A DNA stretch of 5,679 nt from JAWCQZ01 sp964486625 (GTDB lineage: Archaea; Halobacteriota; Syntropharchaeia; JACQPP01), in NCBI GenBank assembly GCA_964486625.1, contig CAZANW010000093.1:1-5679 (forward strand), read 5' to 3'. The notes below the pieces were generated by a model. The model was not told the DNA's origin. It saw nothing but the letters and a program-made list of their open reading frames with translations, and ran no database searches. Shown here piece by piece: positions 1-4,728 of the stretch. Within the stretch, counting starts at the first letter, position 1; each line of letters begins with the position of its first letter. Made by a program: the position numbers and the translations under genes.

Positions 1-626
1 ACTCCGCCGGCGGCTCCGCCAAGCAGGGGCGCGACCGGAAGTTCCAGGCCATCCTGCCCCTCCGCGGGAAAATCCTGAACGTGGAGAAGGCGCGCCAGGA
101 CAAGATGCTGAAGAACGTCGAGATTCGCAACCTCATCACCGCCATCGGGACCGGCTTCGGGGAAGACTTCGACCTCCAGAAGACCCGCTACCAGAAAATC
201 ATCCTGATGACCGACGCCGACGTGGACGGGAGCCACATCCGGACCCTGCTGCTGACGTTCTTCTACCGCTACATGAAGGAACTCATCACCGCGGGCTACG
301 TCTACATCGCCCAGCCGCCGCTCTACCGGCTGGCCAAGGGGAGCAAGGAGACCTACGCCTGGACCGAGGAGGAGCGGACGAGGCTGGCGAAGCAGATGGG
401 GGACGGCGGCGTGGACATCCAGCGCTACAAGGGGCTCGGCGAGATGAACCCGACCCAGTTGTGGTCCACCACCATGGACCCCGCCCGGCGGGTCCTGAAA
501 AAGGTGAACCTGGAGGACGCGGCCGCCGCCAACGAGATTTTCACGATTCTCATGGGGGAGGCGGTCGAGCCGAGGCGGCAGTTCATCCAGCAATACGCGA
601 AGAGCGTGAAGAACCTGGACGTCTGA
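1..626 (+). CDS. gyrB: DNA gyrase subunit B, C-terminal part (5' end outside window)
   Basis: GyrB is the ATPase/TOPRIM subunit of the type IIA topoisomerase that, with GyrA, introduces negative supercoils into DNA. About 207 residues are visible. The reading frame is open from base 3 (bases 1-2 end a cut codon) and begins SAGGSAKQGRDRKFQAILPL, the continuation of the TOPRIM EGDSAGG motif whose catalytic Glu lies just outside the window. The metal-binding DADVDG follows at visible residues 71-76, then SHIRTLLLTFFYRYM. The QRYKGLGEMNP motif and TTMDP near the C-terminus favour GyrB over ParE or archaeal TopoVI-B. The protein ends normally (KNLDV, TGA at 624-626), with no large insertion between TOPRIM and the tail. 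The GTG at 81 is internal, because conserved sequence continues upstream of it. gyrA does not follow; the next gene is convergent, so gyrA must be upstream or elsewhere. Confidence 0.96.
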   Translation, partial: SAGGSAKQGRDRKFQAILPLRGKILNVEKARQDKMLKNVEIRNLITAIGTGFGEDFDLQKTRYQKIILMTDADVDGSHIRTLLLTFFYRYMKELITAGYVYIAQPPLYRLAKGSKETYAWTEEERTRLAKQMGDGGVDIQRYKGLGEMNPTQLWSTTMDPARRVLKKVNLEDAAAANEIFTILMGEAVEPRRQFIQQYAKSVKNLDV

Positions 627-674
627 AGGCGGAGAGTCCCCTCCGGGAGTGGCCTCCGAATCGGCAGGTTCGCC

Positions 675-827
675 TTAGAACCTTCGCGGGGGTCTGCGCT
701 TCGAGTAGCAGTCCCGGCAGTAGACCGGTCTGCCTTCGGTGGGCTTGAAGGGGACCTGGGTGTCTGCGCCGCACTCCGCGCACTTGGCGGGGTGCATCTC
801 CCGGGGTCTTCCGAATTGTTGTGCCAT
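675..827 (-). CDS. Small Cys4 zinc-ribbon-like protein, 50 aa
   Basis: This is a short gene of 50 codons plus TAA. The protein begins MAQQFGRPREMHPAKC and carries two CxxC knuckles, C16-AE-C19 and C37-RD-C40, separated by 17 residues. That spacing suits one structural zinc ion. Between them lies a TQVPFKPTEGRPVYC segment, a pattern I recognise from short zinc-binding proteins and terminal domains in archaea and some bacteria. The tail is basic (YSKRRPPRRF), and the N-terminal stretch also carries Arg, which suggests but does not prove nucleic-acid or ribosome contact. There is no signal peptide or membrane segment. The ATG at 827 is preceded by GAGGTGA, a strong ribosome binding site, which fixes the start. 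It is the last gene of the minus-strand block, 87 nt downstream of the CoA-transferase and convergent with gyrB across 48 nt. The exact function is unknown. Confidence 0.85.
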   Translation of the reverse strand: MAQQFGRPREMHPAKCAECGADTQVPFKPTEGRPVYCRDCYSKRRPPRRF

Positions 828-829
828 GT

Positions 830-836
830 TCACCTC
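830..836 (-). promoter_or_regulatory. Shine-Dalgarno site of the small zinc-ribbon gene
   Basis: Read on the minus strand, GAGGTGA lies two bases before the ATG at 827. It matches the anti-Shine-Dalgarno end of 16S rRNA, although the spacing is short. It is the clearest ribosome binding site in the window; the riboflavin synthase and deacetylase genes show nothing comparable. It is good support that the 50-codon frame is translated. Confidence 0.7.
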
Positions 837-839
837 TTG

Positions 840-856
840 CTGCCCTTTGCGGGCAG
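840..856 (-). other. Perfect 6-bp hairpin in the leader of the zinc-ribbon gene
   Basis: The plus strand reads CTGCCC-TTTGC-GGGCAG, a perfect 6-bp GC-rich stem with a 5-nt loop. On the minus strand it sits only 3 nt upstream of the GAGGTGA ribosome binding site. If the TATA-like element at 875-882 is used, the hairpin would lie at or near the 5' end of the transcript. It could influence translation or stability, or be the tail of the upstream transcript's terminator. No U-tract follows on the minus strand, so a terminator role is weak. Confidence 0.35.
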
Positions 857-874
857 GCTTCCATCGGCGCCGGG

Positions 875-882
875 CATATGAA
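875..882 (-). promoter_or_regulatory. Candidate TATA-like element for the zinc-ribbon gene
   Basis: The minus strand reads TTCATATG, an AT-rich island in GC-rich sequence, 48-55 nt upstream of the ATG at 827. Archaeal transcription usually starts about 25 nt downstream of such a box. That would place the start near 850-856 and leave a leader of roughly 25 nt carrying the hairpin and Shine-Dalgarno. No clear purine-rich BRE was identified, so this is an inference from position and composition only. Confidence 0.3.
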
Positions 883-908
883 GGTTCTGAGGGGAGGGCG
901 ATGAAAGT

Positions 909-922
909 GAACGCTCACGTTC
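909..922 (-). terminator. Weak hairpin over the CoA-transferase stop codon
   Basis: GAACG-CTCA-CGTTC forms a 5-bp stem with a 4-nt loop, and the TGA stop of the CoA-transferase (917-915) lies in the loop. On the minus strand it is followed by ACTTTC rather than a real T-run. It may mark the 3' end of the CoA-transferase transcript, but a stem this short can arise by chance. Confidence 0.2.
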
Positions 923-2615
923 CGAGGAAGAACCCCTCCGGGTCCCACGCCCGGAGCATCTGGGCCTCCCACCGCTCGGGCCCCGGCAACGCCGGCAGGC
1001 CCGCGGGGGCCTCGAACTTCCATCCCGTCCCCTTCCGCACCTCGTCGAGGGTGTGGCCCTCCAGGAGCGCGGTGGGCCGCAGGAGGCCGTCGGGACCCTT
1101 CTCGAAGAGCGCCGCCGTGGTGACAAGGGCCCGGACCCGGGCTCCGGGCGACGTGACGTAGTCCACCCTCGGGACCAGCCGGTTCCGGTCCTGGGGCAGG
1201 AGGAGGACCACCTCCCGGCTGGTCGAGGCGGCGTCATTGGCCCCGCCCGAGCCCACCAGGAAGAGTTTCCCGACCCGGGTCGAGTTCACGTTCCCCCGGG
1301 GGTCCACCTGCGCCCCGCTCAGGACCGCCATCCCCCGGGGCGCCAGGACCCCCAGGGCCTCCACCGAGGAGGCGAGCATCTTCGCCGTCGGGTGGTTGGC
1401 CAAGTCGAAGATGAAGGGGGAGCCGGGCCTCGGGTGGTAGCCGTAGAGCCCCATCTCTGCCAGGAGGTCCACGTGGCCCCCTGCGCGCTCCACGAGGCGC
1501 CGGGCGAGCCATGCCGCGAGGTTGGAGGCCCCTTGGCCCGCCAGAAGCAGCGGGAACCCCTCCTCCCGGACCCGCCGCGCGATGAACCGGGCGGCCGCCA
1601 CCACCATCGCCTCCTCCGGAGTCGTTCCGGGGCGGTCGAGGACCTCCCGGCGGGCCTCCACCTCCCTGCGCCACGCCCCGGGGCGGAGCCTCTCCCGGAG
1701 GGCCCGCAGCCGCTCCTCCCCGAGTTTGGCGGCGTAGGTCCGGGGGTCGGTGGAGTGGACCCACTCCTCGAGCCATCGCCCGAGCCCCTCGGGGGTCTTG
1801 CCCGCCCGCCGCATCTCCGCGAGGAACGCGCGGTCCTCGACGTAGCCGCTCCGGTCGGGCCCCACCATGTTGCCCGGGTGGGCCCCGAATGGGACCTCGG
1901 CGACCCCCTCGACCAGCCCGCCGGGGACCACGAAGCCCCCGCGGGAGGCCCACGCCCGGAGGGTCTCGGTCGGGACGACCCTCTCGACGGTGGCCAGGAC
2001 GCGGCCGGCGGCGAAGCAGCCCCAGAGCCCCTCGATGGAGGGTGCCATGAGGAAGAGGTTGCCCGCCCGGTCGGCGCCGTAGGCATGGATGAGCGACAGG
2101 TCGGGCTTCAGGGCCCGGACGTAGCCGCTCCCGTTTTCGATTTTGAAGTTAGCCTTGTTTTCTTCCGCCATGGTCGAGCCCTGGAGGCTCCGGGTGGGGA
2201 ACCACTCGAACCCGAGGGCCGCCGCCATCAGCCGCTCGGTGAATGTGAGGACGGTCCAGTTCTCGATTTCCAGTTCGCCCTTGGCGTAGGGCCGCTGGAA
2301 GACCGGGCTCGGGGCGGGACGGGGGAAGCCGTCGCCCGCGTAACTCGTCACCAGCCGCTTCACCAGTCCCGCGGCGACGGGGACCTGAATCTGGGTCCCG
2401 GCGGCGAGGACAGCGAGGGTGAAGCCGGGTTTTTGGCCCTTGAACTTGCGGGCCAGGGCGAAGCAGTGGCCGTAGGGGACGGAGTGGGTGACCGCGACGT
2501 GGAGGGTCTGGCCGGGCTTCACCGGGTCGAGCAACCGGTCGAGGGGCCGGACCTTGTCGGGGCCCTCGTCGGGGGCGATGGCGAAGTGGTCCCGGAGGAG
2601 GGCGTCGAGGTCCAT
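915..2615 (-). CDS. Fused alpha-beta class I CoA-transferase (GctA/GctB-like), 566 aa
   Basis: This protein joins the two halves of a family I CoA-transferase, which moves CoA between carboxylic acids through a glutamyl-CoA intermediate. Residues 1 to about 325 resemble the alpha subunit of glutaconate CoA-transferase: GLVKRLVTSY (83-92), an RLMAAALGF...TRSLQGS segment (128-147), LIHAYGADRAGN (175-186), VERVVP (210-215) and FGAHPGNM (243-250). Residues from about 333 to 566 resemble the beta subunit: AEMGLYGYHP (386-395), whose E387 aligns with the catalytic Glu, then VDPRGNVNST (437-446) and the glycine loop GSGGANDAAS (455-464). These halves are often separate genes of about 300 and 250 residues; here they are one frame with a charged linker. 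The substrate cannot be read from sequence; short-chain or dicarboxylic acyl-CoAs, or an IpdAB-like ring-opening hydrolase role, are alternatives. The start is the first ATG after the lumazine synthase gene, 31 nt away, with no clear Shine-Dalgarno. Confidence 0.88.
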   Translation of the reverse strand: MDLDALLRDHFAIAPDEGPDKVRPLDRLLDPVKPGQTLHVAVTHSVPYGHCFALARKFKGQKPGFTLAVLAAGTQIQVPVAAGLVKRLVTSYAGDGFPRPAPSPVFQRPYAKGELEIENWTVLTFTERLMAAALGFEWFPTRSLQGSTMAEENKANFKIENGSGYVRALKPDLSLIHAYGADRAGNLFLMAPSIEGLWGCFAAGRVLATVERVVPTETLRAWASRGGFVVPGGLVEGVAEVPFGAHPGNMVGPDRSGYVEDRAFLAEMRRAGKTPEGLGRWLEEWVHSTDPRTYAAKLGEERLRALRERLRPGAWRREVEARREVLDRPGTTPEEAMVVAAARFIARRVREEGFPLLLAGQGASNLAAWLARRLVERAGGHVDLLAEMGLYGYHPRPGSPFIFDLANHPTAKMLASSVEALGVLAPRGMAVLSGAQVDPRGNVNSTRVGKLFLVGSGGANDAASTSREVVLLLPQDRNRLVPRVDYVTSPGARVRALVTTAALFEKGPDGLLRPTALLEGHTLDEVRKGTGWKFEAPAGLPALPGPERWEAQMLRAWDPEGFFLGT

Positions 2616-2637
2616 GGGGCCCGATGGGGGCCGGGCT

Positions 2638-2643
2638 AAAAAA
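2638..2643 (-). terminator. T6 tract after lumazine synthase: terminator or TATA-like element
   Basis: On the minus strand, TTTTTT begins 3 nt after the ribH stop codon (2649-2647) and continues as TTTTTTAG. Archaeal RNA polymerase terminates at such T-runs, so this could end the riboflavin transcript. The same bases lie 23-28 nt upstream of the CoA-transferase ATG at 2615, the spacing of a TATA box for a leaderless transcript. The sequence alone cannot separate these readings, and both could hold. Confidence 0.4.
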
Positions 2644-2646
2644 GGG

Positions 2647-3084
2647 TCAGGTCACCCGCAGCCGCCGCACCATCTTGACGGCGCTCTCCACGGCCCGTTT
2701 CGCGTAGTCCACCCGCTCGTGGGCCTGTAGCCGGCTCATGCCGGGGCCCGAGATGCCGAGGGCGACCGGCTTCTCGTGCTCGACGGCGATGTCGGCCATC
2801 TTCCGGGCCGCGTGCTGGACCACGACCTCGTCGTGCTCGGTGGAGCCCTCGATGACCGCGCCGAGGACCACGACGCCGTCGATTCCCTTGTCGCGGGCGA
2901 GCCTCTTGGCCGCCAGCGGGACATCGAAGACGCCGGGGACGTAGAGGATCTTCTCCACGGTGGCGCCGAGGAAGGCGGCGTGCTCGCGCCCCAGGACCTC
3001 CATCTGCTGGGTGAGGTCGCGGTTGAACTCGGAGACGACGAATCCGAGGCGGACGTCGGCTTTCGCCGGGGTCTTTGGGGCCAT
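2647..3084 (-). CDS. ribH: 6,7-dimethyl-8-ribityllumazine synthase
   Basis: RibH condenses 5-amino-6-ribitylamino-uracil with 3,4-dihydroxy-2-butanone 4-phosphate to give 6,7-dimethyl-8-ribityllumazine, the penultimate step of riboflavin synthesis. The 145-residue product has normal family length. It shows the substrate-contacting SEFN motif (18-21), VPGVFDVPLAAKRL (49-62; the PG-F-(D/E)-(I/V)-P signature), and GAVIEGSTEHDEV (75-87), whose H84 corresponds to the catalytic base. GISGPGMSRLQAHER (110-124) completes the active site of the neighbouring subunit. Enzymes of this family form pentamers or 60-mer capsids in the cytoplasm. The ATG at 3084 is chosen because the homologous domain starts just after it, and a longer frame would run into the riboflavin synthase gene. 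It lies 2 nt after the riboflavin synthase stop, so the two are almost certainly co-transcribed. Confidence 0.95.
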   Translation of the reverse strand: MAPKTPAKADVRLGFVVSEFNRDLTQQMEVLGREHAAFLGATVEKILYVPGVFDVPLAAKRLARDKGIDGVVVLGAVIEGSTEHDEVVVQHAARKMADIAVEHEKPVALGISGPGMSRLQAHERVDYAKRAVESAVKMVRRLRVT

Positions 3085-3086
3085 GG

Positions 3087-3560
3087 TTAAAGACCTGCCA
3101 CCAGGGGACCGACATCCCGGAAACCTTCTCTCTGCCCAGTGCCCGCCCGCCGCACCATCTCCTCCGGGTCGGTGAGCATACGGACCGCGTTCCGGGCGTG
3201 CTCCCGGGCGCGCCGCTCCATGAGCCACGCCAGTTCCCGCGGGTCCTGCGCTTCGTCCTCGTGGACGAAGACCTCAAGGATGTGGGCGTTGGTCATCAGT
3301 TGGGCGGTCTGGAGCGCGGTGGACGCGACCTGGGCCGTCGTCTTGTCCACCGGCTTCGGGCCCACCATCCCGAGGGCCATCACGAGGGCGCAGCCGCGCT
3401 CCTCGATGAGCTTCTTGGAGGCGACTGGCAGGTCCTTGAGGCCGGGGACCGTGACCCGCTCCACGGAAACGCCGACTCCCGCCTTCAGTTCGTCCGCGGC
3501 GGCCGAGCCCATGTCGACGCGGGCGAAGGTGGTGTCCACGACGCCAATTTTGAGAACCAT
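3087..3560 (-). CDS. ribC: Riboflavin synthase, archaeal type
   Basis: This enzyme performs the final step of riboflavin synthesis: dismutation of two 6,7-dimethyl-8-ribityllumazine molecules into riboflavin and the pyrimidine precursor, which RibH reuses. The 157-residue length matches the archaeal family. Diagnostic motifs are KIGVVDTTFARVDMG (4-18), VPGLKDLPVASKKLIEERGC (38-57), MALGMVGPKPVDK (61-73), and LMTNAHILEVFVHEDEA (88-104). The C-terminal GFRDVGP (146-152) is also typical. This type is paralogous to lumazine synthase, and the relation is visible here: VERVTVPGLKDLPVASKKL aligns with VEKILYVPGVFDVPLAAKRL of the neighbouring gene. It is unrelated to the bacterial trimeric riboflavin synthase, so it points to an archaeon. 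The ATG at 3560 begins directly at the conserved strand; a TATA-like island 21-28 nt upstream suggests a leaderless transcript. The gene leads the minus-strand block. Confidence 0.95.
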   Translation of the reverse strand: MVLKIGVVDTTFARVDMGSAAADELKAGVGVSVERVTVPGLKDLPVASKKLIEERGCALVMALGMVGPKPVDKTTAQVASTALQTAQLMTNAHILEVFVHEDEAQDPRELAWLMERRAREHARNAVRMLTDPEEMVRRAGTGQREGFRDVGPLVAGL

Positions 3561-3580
3561 CCCGGAAATGGCAGGGTGGG

Positions 3581-3588
3581 CATATTAA
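3581..3588. promoter_or_regulatory. TATA-like island in the rib / deacetylase divergent promoter
   Basis: CATATTAA (minus strand TTAATATG) is an AT-rich box in the 57-bp gap between two divergent genes. For the minus-strand riboflavin synthase it occupies -28 to -21 relative to the ATG at 3560, so transcription should start at or within a few bases of the start codon. For the plus-strand deacetylase it lies 30-37 nt before the ATG at 3618, giving a leader of only a few bases. One box could serve both directions, or the plus-strand gene may use AAATTT at 3606-3611. Confidence 0.5.
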
Positions 3589-3601
3589 GACTTGCGTGGC
3601 G

Positions 3602-3615
3602 TCTCAAATTTGAGA
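3602..3615. promoter_or_regulatory. 14-bp perfect palindrome, candidate operator
   Basis: TCTCAAATTTGAGA is a perfect inverted repeat with no spacer, ending 2 nt before the deacetylase ATG at 3618. It lies about 14 bp from the shared TATA-like island, between the divergent genes. Its size and symmetry fit a dimeric winged-helix or helix-turn-helix regulator. A related half, TTTGAGAA, occurs at 3549-3556 inside the first codons of riboflavin synthase, exactly 60 bp from its copy at 3609-3616. The regulator is unknown and operator function is inferred from position and symmetry. Confidence 0.45.
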
Positions 3616-3617
3616 AG

Positions 3618-4676
3618 ATGGCCTCTTCCCCCGCGGGTCCCACTCGCTCCATGCCCCCGACCGCCCTGGTCACCCACCCCTCCTACCTCGACCACAACCC
3701 CGGCCCGGGCCACCCGGAGCGGAGGGAGCGGCTCGTCGCGGCGCGGAGGGCTCTGGAGGGGCTCGACCTGCTGCGGGCCGAGCCGGAACCCGCTCCCGCG
3801 GAGGCGCTCCAGCGCGTCCACACCCCGCGCTACCTCGAGTTCCTCGAGGACCTCGACCGGACCGGAGGCATCATCGACGGCGACACCCCCTTCCCGCCGG
3901 GAACGCTCGCCATCGCCCGGCGAAGCGCGGGGGGCGCCATCCTGGCCGGTGACCTCGTGCTCTCCGGCAAGGCCCGCAACGCCTTCGCCCTCCTCCGCCC
4001 CCCCGGCCACCATGCGGGGCGCGGGTTCGGCGGCGGCTTCTGCACATTCAACAACGCGGCGCTCCTCGCGGAGCACCTCCGGGCCCGGGGCCGCAAGCGC
4101 ATCTTCATCCTCGACTGGGACGTCCACCACGGCAACGGGACGCAGGAGATTTACGAGCGGGACCCGGGAGTCCTCTACGCCTCGACCCACCAGTATCCGT
4201 TCTACCCCGGGACCGGCGCGATGGAGGAGGCGGGCGAGGGGGAGGCGCGGGGGACCAAACTCAACCTGCCCCTGCCCGCGGGCTCCACCGGTGGCGATTT
4301 TCTCCGCGCCCTCGACGAGGTCTTCCTGCCGGTCGCGCGGGAGTTCAAGCCCGACTTCGTGCTGGTCTCGGCGGGATACGACGCCTACTTCCTCGACCCC
4401 CTGGCGGGGCTCCGGTTCTGCGTGGAGACCTACGGCCGGGCGACCGGGGCCGTGCGCCGGTTCGCGGAAGAGGCGTGCGGCGGCCGGCTGGTCGTGCTGC
4501 TCGAAGGGGGATACCACTTGGACGGCCTCGCCGCCTCGGTCCGGGCCACGGTGACCGGGCTCATGGGAGCGGCCGAGGTCGCGGAGCCCCATCCGCCCCC
4601 GGAGCAGGCGGTGACGGCCGGGAAGCGGGTGGAGGAGTTGAAGAGTCTCGCAAAATCGGTGTGGGGCGACATCTAA
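3618..4676 (+). CDS. Histone deacetylase / AcuC / acetylpolyamine amidohydrolase family zinc hydrolase
   Basis: The protein (352 aa) is a complete arginase-fold deacetylase that removes acetyl groups from acylated lysines or amines using one active-site zinc. Numbered from the ATG at 3618, it shows HPSYLDHNPGPGHPERRERL (20-39), the catalytic RPPGHH (127-132), DWDVHHGNG (166-174) with zinc ligands D168 and H170, SAGYDA (251-256) with the third ligand D255, and LEGGYHLDGL (295-304) with Y299, the transition-state tyrosine. All catalytic residues are present, so activity is expected. The substrate is not decided: protein lysines, acetyl-CoA synthetase as for AcuC, or acetylpolyamines. The second ATG at 3651 (342 aa) begins nearer the conserved core and is a real alternative; 3618 fits the upstream TATA-like island better. 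Neither has a Shine-Dalgarno. A frame open back to 3075 overlaps the rib gene and is not the start. It converges on ftsZ. Confidence 0.92.
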   Translation: MASSPAGPTRSMPPTALVTHPSYLDHNPGPGHPERRERLVAARRALEGLDLLRAEPEPAPAEALQRVHTPRYLEFLEDLDRTGGIIDGDTPFPPGTLAIARRSAGGAILAGDLVLSGKARNAFALLRPPGHHAGRGFGGGFCTFNNAALLAEHLRARGRKRIFILDWDVHHGNGTQEIYERDPGVLYASTHQYPFYPGTGAMEEAGEGEARGTKLNLPLPAGSTGGDFLRALDEVFLPVAREFKPDFVLVSAGYDAYFLDPLAGLRFCVETYGRATGAVRRFAEEACGGRLVVLLEGGYHLDGLAASVRATVTGLMGAAEVAEPHPPPEQAVTAGKRVEELKSLAKSVWGDI

Positions 4677-4728
4677 TCTCAAGCCGCTAGGCACTACGCG
4701 ATAACCACCGGCGACTTTTCAATCAAAC
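4677..4728. terminator. 52-bp convergent intergenic region with an AT-rich patch
   Basis: The deacetylase (+) and ftsZ (-) stop codons face each other across 52 bp. The half nearest ftsZ is AT-rich, with TTTT at 4716-4719 and further T/A runs to 4731, in contrast to both genes. Short T-runs on the plus strand could end the deacetylase transcript, and the minus strand (GTTTGATTG after the ftsZ stop) could end ftsZ. There is no convincing long stem-loop, so this rests on position and composition. Confidence 0.3.

Noticed and set aside
81..626. GTG at 81 as the start of a complete 181-residue gene
   Set aside because: Conserved GyrB sequence runs in frame upstream to the window edge, so the gene is a larger one cut by the window.
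626..676. AAGGCG (626-631) and CGCCTT (671-676) as a terminator stem between gyrB and the zinc-ribbon gene
   Set aside because: The 39-nt loop is long, the arms overlap both stop codons, and no T-run follows on either strand.
583..1023. A 146-residue minus-strand frame spanning the gyrB end and the small zinc-ribbon gene
   Set aside because: It overlaps three better-supported genes, is Arg/Pro/Gly-rich, and lies in a different frame from the Cys4 protein, which has a ribosome binding site and a motif.
2618..2632. GGCCC-GATGG-GGGCC hairpin just upstream of the CoA-transferase start
   Set aside because: A 5-bp all-GC stem is expected often in this composition, and nothing else supports a regulatory role.
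1053..2639. A 528-residue open frame on the plus strand opposite the CoA-transferase
   Set aside because: It is an antisense shadow in GC-rich codon usage. Its translation is low-complexity in Gly, Pro, Arg and Glu with no recognisable domain, while the minus strand carries clear CoA-transferase motifs.
3585..4694. A 369-residue open frame on the minus strand opposite the deacetylase
   Set aside because: It is a shadow of a gene with complete catalytic motifs on the plus strand. The antisense product shows no family features.
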